A stretch of 64,000 bases of DNA, taken from the NCBI GenBank assembly GCA_963971305.1, contig OZ020306.1, positions 72,203,022 through 72,267,021 on the forward strand. Reading direction: 5' to 3'. The position numbers and the translations under genes are program-made. The notes beneath the pieces were generated by a model. It did no database searches. It was not told the DNA's origin and saw only the letters and a list, made by a program, of their open reading frames with translations. The stretch comes from Arcuatula senhousia. Lineage: Eukaryota; Mollusca; Bivalvia; Mytilida; Mytilidae. This document shows positions 21,874 through 35,029 of this stretch, piece after piece. Every line of letters begins with the position of its first letter. Position 1 is the first letter of the stretch.

Positions 21874-21889
21874 AACGGTAAAGAGTTAA

Positions 21890-24330
21890 GCTTAAAATAA
21901 GTGTTAAGTTTGCCTTGTTCTTGATTATATGATTCTTTGAATTTTGACCACTGTTTTAAAAAGTTTTCTCTTATTTTTTTCTTGATTAATTTTGAATTTA
22001 TCTTTACTATATTAGTTTTTGCAAATGTCCATTTTTAGGCCTAATTCATCAAACCCTTTTAACAGGAGAACAATATTAGAACACCAAGTATTAACTTTTA
22101 ACTTTTTTGTTAATTTTATATTCACCATATGCTCAGATGGTGAGTTTTCGAGTCTATGCCAATACATTATCATTTTGAGTACAACATCACAATAGAGAGG
22201 GAACCTCCCCAACTCAGATAAAACTGTTTAATTGGTTGTATTTTTTGATACACTTAAAATATATTTACAGAACTTAATGTTTTACTTTTCATGTTCCCAT
22301 TCTTTGTAGTTTTCGAATAAATTAGACTGTTTCCTCTTTTGAGTTATATTCATCATAGCCCAGTCTTCACACCCATATAAAATAATTGGTTTAATCGTGT
22401 GATCAAAAATATATAAAATACTTTTTATTGAAGGGATTATGGCACGCATAACTCTATATCATTTGAAACTAGCTATAAGAGCTTTGTCATAGAGTTTCTT
22501 CTTTGCTTCTGTGAAATTACCAGTATTTATTAGTGTTATTCCCAAATATTTGTAATGTTTAACACATTCGATTGAATGGTCACCAATTGTAAAATTTTTG
22601 AAAAAATTTGTTAAAAATAATCACCTTGGTTTTATTCACATTTATATCAAAACACCACTCCTTACAGTAAGTTTGTAAAATATTCAGTTTGTTTTGTAAA
22701 TAAGTTTTTGAGTTTGACATTAGGGATTAGAACTAAGTCATCCGCATACAATAAACAAGATATTGGTTTGTCATTTAATTATACAGAATTAGTTTTTTTT
22801 TTCTAATAGGAGTCATGGAAGATTGTTTATGAAAAATTTAAACACGTTAGGCTTAAAACATCTCCTTGCCTAACTCCCAACTCCGTAACAAAAAAGTCTG
22901 TCATCTTGATCTCTATTTTTACACAAAGTTGGTCATTTGAGTACATACATTTTAATATTCTACAGAAATAAGTGTGGCCACTAAAAGTATGTCTCGCCTG
23001 CCGGCACCATCACTTAAATCAACTACCTAAGATTTCATTTCTTGATATAAACACAAAAAGTGTCTGTATACCCAATATCAGATGCCTAGCTATTATACTA
23101 TTCAAGCAATCCATTGTCCACACACGTACGTATTACAAAAAGTTTTCTGCCTGAAAAAAAAAGACCTAAGATCACAGAGTCACTAAAGCGTGAAAATGGG
23201 GTCAGGGTCACGCGACATGGTGACAGTTGCGTAAACCATAGCCTAAACTGTCTTTATACCTAATATCAGATGCCTAGTTAATATACTTTTCCAGCAATTC
23301 ATCGTCCACAAAAATCTTACAAAAAAGGTTACGGCCTGAAAAAAAAAAGACCTAAGTTCACAGAGTCACTGGAGCGTGAAAATGGGATCAGGGTCACATG
23401 GCATGGTGACAGTTACGTAGACCATAACATGAACTGTCTGTATACCAAATATCAGATGCCCTAATTGTTATACTTTTCGATCAATTCATTGTCCACAAAA
23501 GTCTTACAAAAAAGTTTACGCCGCCGCCGCCGGAAAGTATTACCTATGTCTTGCCTTCCGCGACTATTCGTCGCAGGCGAGACAAAAAACATTTATATTT
23601 TTTCCAATAATTTCAACATAATAACAGTATGTATAACTTTATCAAATGCCTTGCGAAAATCCACGAAACATGTATAAAGTTTCTTTTCATCCCCTTTTAG
23701 ATACATTTATCGATGTTACATTTTAAAACGAAAAGATGATCTGAAGTACGAGATTTTTTTGAAAATACAATCTGGATTTCATGAATAACAATATTTTCAA
23801 GTAAAAAATAATCAAATCTGTTGCAGAAAATAATATTGAACAATTTTCCTAAGCTGTTGTTATTTGCAATTCCCCTATAGTTTTCTTGTTTCTTAGGATT
23901 TTCGCTTTAAAAGATTGGACATTAATCTAGGATTTATGTATGACTTGTGTCACTGCGAAGGGAGTTAACTAATGACCAGTATTCCTTAGGGTTATTAGAT
24001 TGAAGATTATCAAGTTTGTCTAAAATACTTTGTTTGAATTCGCTTTTCTTCTTTTTCCTCAGTTTGGAATATTTTTTGTTTAGTTTTAAAAAAGATCCCC
24101 TACCATTGTCATACCATTTTTCAATTTAATTTCTAATAACCTTTTTAGATTTTTTCTTCAATGATACTTTACAGACATTTTCTATTATATCGTGTATTTT
24201 GTTAGATGCATCATTGATACTTTCTCAATTCAGTTCTATTTTCTAATGCCTGTTTGACTTCTTCTGGTGTTGATGGATTAAAATAATTTTTACTGCATGT
24301 GTTTTTTTTCAATATCAGACACTGTATAAA
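21890..24330 (-). pseudogene. Old LINE ORF2 remnant: linker and reverse transcriptase
   Basis: On the minus strand, from right to left: linker with KWYDNGRGSF and NPKEYWSLVNSLR (about 24090-23960), NYRGI...NSLGKLFNIIF (about 23880-23820), FVDFRKAFDKV (about 23670-23630), ELGVRQGDVLS (about 22880-22850), and the catalytic YADD in LLYADDLVLIP (about 22760-22730). Frameshifts and stops occur (for example just after VRQGD). A MITE (22990-23584) sits between the FVDF and VRQGD blocks, and the TTAA element (10211-21889) separates the C-terminal part at 9900-10210. The order of blocks matches a LINE reverse transcriptase. The copy is dead. Confidence 0.85.
22990..23584. mobile_element. MITE with TGTCTCGCCTGC ends, copy B
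   Basis: It has the same inverted ends as copy A (7245-7614). Inside are two to three ~180-bp tandem units (AGACCTAAG-TCACAGAGTCACT, GGTCAGGGTCAC, TATCAGATGCC) and a CCG run. It is inserted in the reverse-transcriptase domain of the old LINE. Confidence 0.7.
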
Positions 24331-27300
24331 AGTCTTTATGTTTATCATTTCAACAGTTGATCAATTGAGGTCTGATAGTAACATATATTTTACAACGAAA
24401 AAAAGAAATGACATTCATTTTCTGAAACATTCCATTTCTCGTTTATCTCTTTCTATCGGTTTCTATATTAACATGCATTATCAGCCGAGGGTTATCTATG
24501 ACCCGTTTAAATCCTTCTCATTCCAAATTCGAAATTGTAATTTAGTTGAAAATAAGAGGTTTTTTTAACAAAATTGTTCAATTATTACACATTTAGGCAA
24601 ATATCAATCAAATCTGATGTACATGTATCATGAACTTGTCTACTTTCCAGGTCTAGTTCATAGCAATTTATAACCTTGTGATTCCCATGACTTTTATGCA
24701 CCCTTGCATTTCAATGGCAATAAAGTTGACGAATTATTAGCATGAATAAGTCAACAAGAGAGAAAATTATTTCGTTTTATTATCTCAGCTGTTACTGTTC
24801 TTTAGTTTTAATTTAAAATTGGTCATATGGCAAAATTGAAGGCATTGAATGTGCATATTCTGGCCCAAACATTTTTGAAAATAAATACAAATACAAAAAC
24901 AGGTATAAGTGGTTAATTTGGTTATGCTGTATGTCGCTATTTCAAGGAGTAACCTATTCGCATCAAACAGTGGGAGGTTAAAATCCAAGACTTTTGTTAT
25001 GAAAAGTACTCAAAACCAAAAAGTTCGAACGGGGAAGCCAAATACAGCAGCGAAGACATCGGCCATGTGCACTACAAGGAAAGAAACCTGGTGTTTTTAA
25101 TCTGTCTCGACCGAAACTGCCAGCCCCCCTCAGAATCAAATGGTCATCTCGTTAATACATACATGTGTATGTTACAACAGGAGACAGAATATTTAACTTG
25201 AGTGGATAATATATTGTATGTCGGAGGCTTTTTACCACTTGTTGAAGCTTTGTTGACATTAAGGTGAACCATGTCTATTTAATATAACTTAAATTGGAAT
25301 TTATTTCTTGTATTTGTGTGCCTTTTTTGTCACATGCACATTTCTGTAATATTGTTAGTGTAATTTCAACGATGGATCATGGTCACGACTAGTGTATCAA
25401 ATTATTTTCTCTGATATATACACTATATCCATCTTCGCTAGCAAAGGGTTACGATCCGCCCCCCTCCCCCCTTTAAGAGGCGTGAAGAAGAGGGAGACCG
25501 GATCGTAACCGGCCTTGGCTAGCAAAGATGACACTATATTATAATCTGTTCTCAAAATCTAACAAATAAAACTAGAAAAGATTTATTTGCAATGTAAAGT
25601 CTTATACGTCATAATTCGGAAATTTAGATACAAATATTTGTAAAAACCACAAGATTAAGATATTTTTTCATGGATCTATAACATGTCTGGGGCTAAAAAA
25701 GGGCGATTTTAAATCAAATGTAGAGGTCCTAACTGCATTCATAGATAAAAGAACAACTAGGATTTTTAAAATATATTAAAGGCGGTAAGAAAAGGCACCA
25801 TGTTTCTTACAGATTGGAGTCTTTTAGAGGATATGGAATGGAGTTTGGAGTCAGTTTAAGGGGTTGAGTTCGTTGTTGATTTTGGAGATAATTTTGGGCC
25901 TTTTACAGCACAATTGATATAAATGGTGTTGTACTCGCAACATTTTCCAAAATACAAAAATACTAACTAAAGCTGCATTCATTGAAGGTCACTTCATTGG
26001 AATATGGGTACAGGTGTGCCGGGGGCCGCCAGCATCATTCATAGAGTTCAAACTTAGATAATGTATAAACACCAATTCATATATATTTGATGCAGTTGAA
26101 TATCCATACATATATTTAGGAAGTCAACATTGACAATTGAAACTATAGCAAAGTATATCAAATCTGACAATTCCACAAAATAATTTAAATAATACAGTCA
26201 CGACAGTCATTTAAGTTTAAATAGCTTTAGAAGTTTTGGGAATAAATGACACAGTCAAATTATATATATGTCGGTACCAAATTTGATAAATTGTACCCAA
26301 TCCTGCATTTGAAGGTGTATTTTACAAGACTTCATAATGAAAAGTTTACATAATATGCAAATGAAACTAATTTTCGCGGACCCCCCCCCCCCCTTAAAAG
26401 AATACCTCGTATTTTTATTTTTTTCAAAACTCATTTCAATGGAAAAACGAAAGGCGCGGGTGGGTTAAATACATAATACGACCACTATCAAACACAGTCT
26501 TATACAAAATTGACCACTAATTACGTCTGCATCAGTTTTCAATATTGGTATGCACTGCACACATACATCTGTAAACGCAAGAGTTTAAAAATTTTGATTG
26601 ATATTGAAGATGGTAGTAATAAGAATATTAGTCGTTATTTTTGAAAACTTTCCACGTGTATATTTCAAATACATGTTGTGGTCACTTTTTCGTTTTATCA
26701 TCTTCAAGGAAAAGCCTCAGTATTTTATATGCACAGTTGGAGGTGTCTTAGATGTGTTGCATACAAGAGACCATTTGTTTTGACGGGACATTAAGAATCT
26801 CAAGAGGAAGTAACGATTCTTCATTAATTGGATTTGTGAAATAAAAGTGGCGCAGATGAATTATTTTATTAGAACAGCTCATTAACTATGCTATCGAAAT
26901 CCCCACTTCTAAATTTTTTGCGTAATACTTCTCAAGGATTCAAGGGTGAAATAAAGTTCATCTTCGAACCATCTTGTACAATGTTTTAGCATGCAAACAC
27001 TATATAATGTTTCAAAATAATATTATAAGTACCGGGTCATGAGGGTTTTTGTAACTATAGAAAGTAACCACCCAATTTCGCTATTCGCTCATCTCCTCCT
27101 CTTGAGTTAAATTAGTTTCAAGAAATAACCAAAAATTTAAATTTAAGAGATAATTTTTCAATGTAGCCATCTTGAAAATAAAAACAAACATATCATCATT
27201 TAAAAATTCAATTCATATCCGTCAAGAGTAAGTCGTTTATGAGGACTCATCAGAGTTTATGCATCGCGAAATATGAAAACATACCCATTTGGACATTATT

Positions 27301-27574
27301 ATGATTAGCTTTTATAATGCAAAATGTTGTCCCAAATTCAATTATCGTCAATCGTTTCCCAGCCAACCTCTTTTTAGCTCACCTAACCCGAAAATTTGGG
27401 CAGTTTAAATTTGTCTTCCTTAAATGTATTTCTGTTCTGGGTTTCCCATTTAAATGTTGTTTTACCCATCATTTGATAATGATATATTTATTAAATGATA
27501 TGTTGGATTTCCATATTTTTTTTTAATTTTCAAAAACGTTCAACATTCGAAATATTCATATTTCAATATTGAAA
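24331..27574. other. Intergenic with small dispersed repeats
   Basis: No gene is supported. At 24935-25100 a repeat runs from TATTTCAAGGAGTAACCTAT to ATGTGCA-ACAAGGAAAG, also present at 41274-41410. Near 25430-25540 is an inverted pair with CTAGCAAAG-GTTACGATCCG at both sides. A C run is at 26382-26395. Confidence 0.4.
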
Positions 27575-27587
27575 CAATATTCTTTAA

Positions 27588-28076
27588 GTCCCGTGCGGGG
27601 CCCGGGTGGCGTATTGGCCTGCAGCAGAGCCTAGATTGTCGTAAGAGGCGACTAAGATTCCTGGGATTCTGACGTCGGGTCAGTGCTCAGCCCACAGAGC
27701 AACCAAGTGTGTACCCTTGGTGGCTAAATAGGGTAGCCCTCGTCCGCGGGGGTTGTCAGGTCTATAATACGGAAACCCTGACCGCTGACCATAGTGGGCC
27801 AACGTGTGTGGAGAGTGCCGCGCTTCATGCACGTAAAAGACCCCTTTGTGGACCGCCAAATAGTGCACCACATAGGCTTAATTTTCCGCCCCTACCCACC
27901 TCTCCCCTTTTCCTGTAGTTCTTCAAAATTTGCCGTTCCTTTGTGTCCCACCCCATCCCCAAATATCATTTATCATCATTATTTCATGTTCATTTTATCA
28001 TCCTTTTCATGTTCATCGCCTGTAAATAACCTATATAGCGTTGCACGGGCGTAAAACACCAACTCACTCACTCACC
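27588..28076 (+). mobile_element. SINE, 489 bp, with 13-bp target duplications
   Basis: CAATATTCTTTAA flanks it on both sides (27575-27587 and 28077-28089). The head GTGGCGTATTGGCCTGCAG loosely resembles a Pol III A box; a B box is not clear. The tail is CCAACTCACTCACTCAC. A related older copy lies at 14655-15022. Clean duplications suggest a fairly recent insertion, about 600 bp upstream of the CACTA transposase. The reading frames over it are not genes. Confidence 0.82.
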
Positions 28077-28089
28077 CAATATTCTTTAA

Positions 28090-28689
28090 CGTTCAACATT
28101 CAAACAGTTTGTGCAAATCATTTAAAATAACTACTTTGGAAATAGTATATTATTAGTGACCGGTTATGTTAATATCCCTTGTCAGTAGTTTCGTTATGAA
28201 TAGGGTATGATACCTACTTTTCAAGTTAAACCCTTCCCTTGACACTATAGATGACACGAGTAAATACCATACCTGAGTCGTTAAATGCTTTGTTACATGT
28301 ATGCAACAAATATACCCCCATGGATGAAATCACTTAAGAATTCGTTTACAGCAAAGAATTTTGCGCTTCCGTTTACATTGACCGGGTATATTGAAAGTAC
28401 ATGGTGTAAACATTACCGTAAATAATGGCGGTGATGTGACGATACTGCACAAACGCTCGAAATATGGGTTCTTGATACAATTTACACAGGTGTAGTTCAT
28501 TTGTTTTGTATTTTGAACCCACACTTAGCATCCGAGTCGACTCCGTCGTTTTGTGAATTGTATTTCAAACCTATATTTTGGGCGATTTTCTTAATTTTTT
28601 TCTACACATGCACGCTCATGTGTTTTGTACATGAAATGCTTGCAGTACTACTAATAATATTTAATTATATGTCTCTTTTGTAGACTTAA
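28090..28689. other. Upstream region of the CACTA transposase
   Basis: No gene is seen. A possible splice acceptor, TCTCTTTTGTAG, ends 7 bases before the first ATG of the transposase frame, so an untranslated leader exon further upstream is possible. Confidence 0.3.
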
Positions 28690-31602
28690 ATGTCAGCTGA
28701 AGACTCTCGCTTGTCTGTTTCTCACCATAGCTTCAGAAATAAACAAAAAAGAAAGCATTGCCCAGGATGTAACGAATCATTTGTCGCTCGGCATTTTGAA
28801 AATCATAAACTTAAGTATTACATTAGCAATCGATGGACTTGTGGCAAAAATACAACTGAAGATGAAAGTACCTCAAAATCTCGTTTTGACGATGTTCAAT
28901 GCGATGAAAAAGAAGAGCATCAGGATGAATATCCAATTGGAGTCGAAATTTGTCGAAACGTTCGGAGAAATTTGGACCGCTTGAGGGATGAGAAGTACGA
29001 CATCGATGACAATGACGACGCTGATGAGGAAATATAGACGAACATAAATTTAGGTGAAATTGACGCTGATTTCAATAAGGATGCATCATACACAGAAGAT
29101 GTCGAAGAGAAGAAGTTTGCCGACAACGTTTGTATATTATTCCAATGGCTCTGTCTCTTTTAATGTTCATGGCAAGTTACACATCTTGTACCAGACACAG
29201 CTTTAACCAGCGTTATCTCATTCCTCCACGATTTTTTCAATGTGCTGACTGCAGAAAATGTGTTTCTTGCGAGTGCAGTAAGCCTAGTTTCTCGATCGGT
29301 ATATTTGCTATATAAGAACTTAGGCTTGCAAAAAGATCATTTTTCAAAATACGTTATATGCAAGAAATGTTATGCTTTGTATAGATTTAAAGATTGCATC
29401 AGAAACGTTGAAGGTGAAAAGCAGTCCGCAAGATGTTCGAATGTCTTGTTTCCTAATCACACACAGCGAGCAAGACGACGCCCTTGTGGAGAGCTTCTTT
29501 TAAAAACAGTAAAATTACTCGACGGTTCAAAAAGTTTTTACCCCTTTAAAACCTACTGTTACAAACCTCTCGAACAATCAATTAGTCGTTTATTAAGCAC
29601 ACCAGACTTTGAAAATGACTGTGAGAAATGGCGGAAACGGAACCAAGAACCAGGGGTTTTAACGGATATATTTGATGGCAAAATATGGAGAGAATTTAAA
29701 GGAGCAGAGAAAGAAAGCTTTCTTAAAAGTGAAGGAAATTATGGTATAATGCTGAACCTGGACTGGTTTCAACCATTTGAACATGTCAACTATTCCGTTG
29801 GTGTCATGTATGCCGTCGTCTTAAATTTGCCTAGATCCGAACGATTTAAGTTGAAAAATGTGATTTTATTGGGTATTATTCCCGATATCGGTGGTGAACC
29901 ACAGGTTCATAGCTTTGTTTCGCCCCTTGTTGATGAATTGAAAGTATCATGGGATGAAGGATTCAAACTGACTTCATACCAAAGTAACAAAGAGAAAAAA
30001 ACGTACAAGACTGCATTAATGTGTGTAGGATGTGACATACCAGCCACACGTAAACTTTGTGGTTTTTTGGGGCACAATGCAAGAATTGGGTGTTCGAAGT
30101 GCACTAAAGAGTTCTCTGGCGAATTTGGAAAGATGGACTACGGTGGGTTTGATGTGGAAAACTGGATTTCAAGAGACAAATTAGAAATAAAACAAAGGAT
30201 AGCTGAAATTCAATCTGCTAGGACACTTACAGAACGAGAAAAAATGGAAAGTAGATATGGGGTTCGATATTCCCCACTTTGGGATCTGGATTATTTTGAC
30301 CCCATTCGAATGGCAATAATAGATCCAATGCACAAATTTTTTCAAGGAACTGCAAAGAAAATGGTGAAAATATGGCTAGAATTGAAAGTTATCTCACTAG
30401 AAGAACTTCAATTAGTTCAAGACCGTGTGGACTCAGTTGACACAGCCAGTAACATAGGGGGTATTCCAAGAAAAATTTCATCATCTTTTGGAGGTTTCAC
30501 GGTGGATCAATGGAAAAACTGGACTAATATATTTTCAGTTTTCGCACTCACTGACATTTTTCCAAAAAAACATATGGAAATCTGGAGAAAATTTGTGTTA
30601 GCCAGCAAAATTTTGAGTAGAAAAGTTATAACTGAAGCGGATATTCAACAATTTGAGAGGTTGATATGTGAATTTTGTGTTGAATTTGAAAATGAATATG
30701 GTAGCGACAAAGTAACTCCTAATATGCATCTCCATTGTCACATGTCCGAATGCATTAGGGATTATGGTCCAGTATACTCTTTTTGGCTATTTAGCTTCGA
30801 ACGATTCAATGGACATTTGGGGTTACTGCCAAATAACAACAGGTCCGTTGAACTTCAGATAATGCGAAGATTTACGCGAGACTCGTTCATCAATTCAATC
30901 CAACTGCCTTTGAAGTACAAAGATGCATTTGATAAGCATTTTGATGACAGTTCGAAATTACTTCAACACACCGTATCAGAGCAGGATGTCTTAAAAATCC
31001 TGTATTTGGCCAAAAAAAGTGCTCCCATAGAAAATCAAAACTGGGTTTATATAGCTCCATACACATATTCGAAAGCCGTGGTTGACATTCTTACAGACAC
31101 AGAACACCGAGTCTTGGAGCAAATGTATGCACGTCTGTACCCAGAATTAGTTGTCAGAACAGTTCCAAAATCATGTAGGCGGTGTAGTTTTTTATTTTTG
31201 GGGGAAGAAGTTTTTGGATCATGGCAGTCTAGACACAAGAGATCATCATACGTGATGGCCTACTGGAATGCGCGAGATGGAAGAATAGTTGAAGATGTTG
31301 GGACTGGTGAATTAACCCCAGGGATTGAACAGAAGTACATACTACATAATCTCATCGTTGGGGAAGAAAGTCGTGTGCATTTGCTTGCCCAAATACTTTG
31401 GCTATCTCCAGTGCCTGAACGATTTCGATTCTATTGTGGAAAACCCATCGAACTTTGGAGCGCCGATATGTATGTAGATTCAGGGCCGTCAATGTTCATG
31501 CCAGTACAGAGGATACAATGCAAATATGTAAAAGCCTGTGGCCATTTGTCAAACAAACCTTTTTCGTTTATATGTCCAATAAGTAAAGATTTAAATGTGT
31601 AG
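28690..31602 (+). pseudogene. EnSpm/CACTA transposase, N-terminus broken by two stops
   Basis: One reading frame runs through both parts. Residues 1-115 end at TAG (29035-29037); the same frame continues to TAA (29161-29163); from there it is open to 31602, with a 786-aa stretch from the ATG at 29242. The first part has CPGCNESFVARHFENH, a zinc-finger-like segment. In the 786-aa part: Cys pairs near 40-43; NLDWFQPF (172-179); ILLGIIPDIGGEP (208-220); CVGCDIPATRKLCGFLGH (261-278); IIDPMHKFFQG (359-369); MHLHCH and DYGPVYSFWLFSFERFNG (495-524). These blocks are the EnSpm transposase pattern (Transposase_21/Tnp2 type). Role: DNA cutting and joining at the CACTG ends. An intron removing the stops is possible but sequence between them looks coding. 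Confidence 0.9.
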
Positions 31603-32475
31603 TTGATATGACCACAAGACATTTTGTGAAAAAAACCAAAATGAAATCTACACGTTTGTAAATTTTAAACATTATTATTCCTTGATTAACATTATTGGAC
31701 TTGGATAAGTTTCATATGGGTACCGTAACACGATACGTATATATAGTAAGCGCACTCTATATCATTTCTTTGTCTATCAGGATATCATATTTACTGATGT
31801 ATTTATGAACTGCAAACTTGGTCTGGAACCTACTTATTTTCTATTTCCATAGTTCTTTCGCTGGGTCTTTTTTAATTTGTTGGCAGTTGTATTGTCCAGC
31901 AGGAATTAGAAAAGGTCCCAAGTTCACGCCCTTCTTCCTAACAGCCTGGAATGTTGTTCGAAAAAAAGTTCTTTGAATCGGATGGTTAACCTATAACCAT
32001 GAATATGATATTTTCAAAACTGCCATCACCAGGTTAATAGTTTCAGTCTTTGAAATATCATTAAATATATGAACGCGGTATGATGCCGTTTCAATAAACA
32101 CACATATAATATAGCCTATACTTGTATTTTTGTTTACTAGAAAATAATGATATGTGGAATAAGTGTACGCGACACAGCCCACAATCAAGCGGCAATTAAG
32201 AAAAACCACAATGGACAACCTCCAGCAGCCTTCAACGAGGCCAGTAGGCACGGCTCGCGGTTCTGCAATTGGCCCATGGTCTAAATATGATGCATATAAT
32301 TCAAATCAAGTCCTGAAATAGTCACAGATAGACCCCCTTCTTAAACAAAGAACAGAAAACATCAAAAAGACAAGTACAAACGAAAGCTTTGTCAAAGATT
32401 CCAAAGAGGCACATATAGTATATTACGTACAATGCGCCATATTCACATCCATCACTTGGCTATTCTGAGTTTGCC
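31603..32475. other. Region downstream of the transposase
   Basis: No gene. At about 32155-32250 a dispersed repeat with AATAAGTGTACGCGACACA and CACAATGGA-AACC-CCAGCAG-CTTCAAC is shared with 49285-49370. Confidence 0.4.
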
Positions 32476-34997
32476 CACTGAACACAGAACGGTATCGGAA
32501 CGTTAGTTTATAGTTCTCTCATGGTTTTTTAAAACTATATAGTTCTCAGAACGTTTTAAAAACGTCCCTTCGTAACGTTCCGCTGTAACCTTTTTAAAAC
32601 GTTCCGTACGAACGTTATTATATCGTTCTATCAAGGTCCCTTCGTAACGTTCCGCTGTAACCTTTTTAAAACGTTCCGTACGAACGTTATTATATCGTTC
32701 TATCAAGGTAAAATATTTCATGGATCGTTCTGAGACCGTTAGTACAAAACGCACGAAAACTGACTGTCATTAAAACGTTTTAAGACGGTTTTAAAGGTCC
32801 TTCGAAAAAATAAAGAATTTCTTCTTTAATACATGTAAGATACTTATTAAAACATTATTGTTATACATGTAGCATGCATTATTCCTTAACAATTATTTGA
32901 GAAATTAAATGCGTCAAGCGATATGTATTTCAGCATTTTAAAAAGGATTCTTTAATATTTTTTATAAATACATTCAATGGTATTTACCTATATATCATGG
33001 TCTAATTTACATTTCTAAAATATGAATTATCGCAATTGTTTATGTATATTCTTATAAAAATACAAATTTACATAAAAATAATTTCAATTTCAAATTCGGT
33101 TATAAACATGTGAAATATCTTGCACTTGAAAATAGACATGCGCACAACAGTATCGCCCGCGTTTGAAAAATTATGACTGCCGACAGGATAGACACATTTC
33201 AATGTCTCGGATATACCGGTAAGAAACTATTTTTATTTTGACAAAATGTTAGAAAAGAACAAATTATATTTGGGATTCTAACGGATTTGATTAATATGTA
33301 TAAACTATCATACTATTTAGACAAAATATTCTTAAATAACAAATGAATAGTCAGACAATCAACTTCTCGTGTTCATGCACATTTATGTAATGAATAATAA
33401 ATTTGTTAACCACAATTCTATAAATTTGTGTTTATTTTGATTTCATTTGTTGATATATACATGCACGATATATAGAAGATATTAAATCAAAATAATTAAG
33501 CTGAGAGTTTGTGTATTTAAAAACGAGTGCTTTATCTCTACACACAGATATATCAAATTGCATCTGCTACAACACCGGTCATGCTGACCCAAGATAAGAA
33601 AAATATCTAAACTTGATACACTAATCGTAATGAGTTGCCACAAGAAAGTGCAATTAAGTGTAATGATTTTATCATTGAATGTTAAAAATTAGAAATACAT
33701 AACGAGCGGTTTTAACATAAAAATGTGTTTTTTTTTCTTTTCAGGTCCACTCACAATGCAGGATAGAAAAAATAATGCCGGTTTAACTCAATTAGAAACT
33801 TCAAAGTGTGTTGGTGATGTTAAAGGGTTGAATTTTATAGGTGGTTGAGGTAGGATATGAGATTACTTATTTTGCATCATATTCAAAGCAACAATATATT
33901 CATGGATCTCTACCCATTTAATAGGAGCTATTTAGTACTTAATTAAGGCATTAAATTATGTAATTATTAAATTACTTTATCATAATAGACAACAACTTGT
34001 TGAGAGCCTAACTTACATGTACTATTCCTAATAAAGTATAAGATGTTAATATTTATGATTAAATGTATTAGTTAGGTTCAACATGCCTTATTAAAAGAAA
34101 TAATAATCTCACTGCAGCTTGTGTATATTTTGGTGTCATTCTTTTCTTATTGGATAAAATAAATTTCTTTTACGTTTCAGGAAAACAAATGCATGAAGAA
34201 TAAAGCATCTTGGAGTACGATGATAAAAGAGACCATATCATTCTAATATAGTGACAAATATGAATGTAATTCTTGAAAATTTCAACTGAGATGGAATAGA
34301 AATGAAACTTAAATTGAGATTTACACGGAACTATTAGTGAGAATATGTAGGATAAAGAGGAAATGGACTATAATTATTGACTGCACTTGAAACTTTTACC
34401 TGTGTTTGTGGAGTTTTTTCTTATAAAATATTCTATCTAAATATATTTTTGTTTTTCTTTTTCTTTTTGCAAGAAAGTTTCAGCTAAATGGACGCCCATT
34501 TATAGTGTATTCAAGACTTGTCAGAGACGATCTATCTGGAAGATCTAAATGCCATTGCAAAGAGTATTCATTATGATATAGATAACATAACTCTTATTAA
34601 TTAAGATTAAGCAGTGACACCATGTAAATTCAAACCAGAAAGACATTCAAAAAATGTTAAAAGACTTTTAAAAACTATCAAAAACGAAGATTTATGAAAG
34701 AAAAACAATTTCATTAATCATATATAACTAGAATCATCCCACCAGTTGTGAGAGGGTGCTGGTAAAACATTAACAGAACGTAAATAAAACGTTCTTAAAA
34801 CTATACATGAACCTCAAGAGGTAAAACAAAACCACCAGAAAACGTTCAGGGAACGATCCAATATAGTTCCGACGGAACGTTATAAGAACCGAAAATGGAG
34901 TCTACACTTAAACGTTCCTGTAATGTTATTTCGGAACGTTCTAGAAACCATGAATGAACGTTATGGGTACCTTATTGGAACGTTAGTGCGTTTAGTG
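32476..34997. mobile_element. Small non-autonomous CACTA-like element with AACGTTC subterminal repeats
   Basis: The left end CACTGAACACAGAACGG resembles the inverted right end (CACTAAACGCACTAACG). Both flanks are crowded with AACGTT/GAACGTTC words (about 32500-32740 and 34760-34990), the arrangement typical of CACTA subterminal repeats. At the left they form a ~100-bp tandem duplication (32565-32706). The interior (32760-34730) is AT-rich with no gene. No clear 3-bp duplication was found, so borders are provisional. Confidence 0.6.
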
Positions 34998-35029
34998 GGT
35001 GTTCAGATGAGATTTTTTTTGTGTACATT

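Larger units (their letters stand above)
10211..21889. mobile_element. TTAA-flanked DNA transposon (piggyBac- or Kolobok-like), 11.7 kb
   Basis: The left end TTAACTCTTTACCGTT (10211-10226) is inverted at 21874-21889 (AACGGTAAAGAGTTAA). TTAA at both edges is the target duplication typical of piggyBac, also of Kolobok. When the insert and one TTAA are removed, the minus-strand LINE reads through in frame (YFKLKSNFEYES, then on to SDHLLRIEL). No transposase was recognised inside, so the element is probably non-autonomous and enlarged by later insertions: MITE 12385-12996, foldback 13849-14532, SINE fragment about 14655, LINE 15253-21224. Confidence 0.8.

Noticed and set aside
28690..29036. Independent 115-residue zinc-finger gene
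   Set aside because: The same reading frame continues with coding-like sequence into the transposase, so it is the broken N-terminus of that gene.
32503..32754. 83-residue minus-strand frame with internal repeats
   Set aside because: It is produced by the AACGTTC-rich tandem subterminal repeats of the small CACTA-like element.
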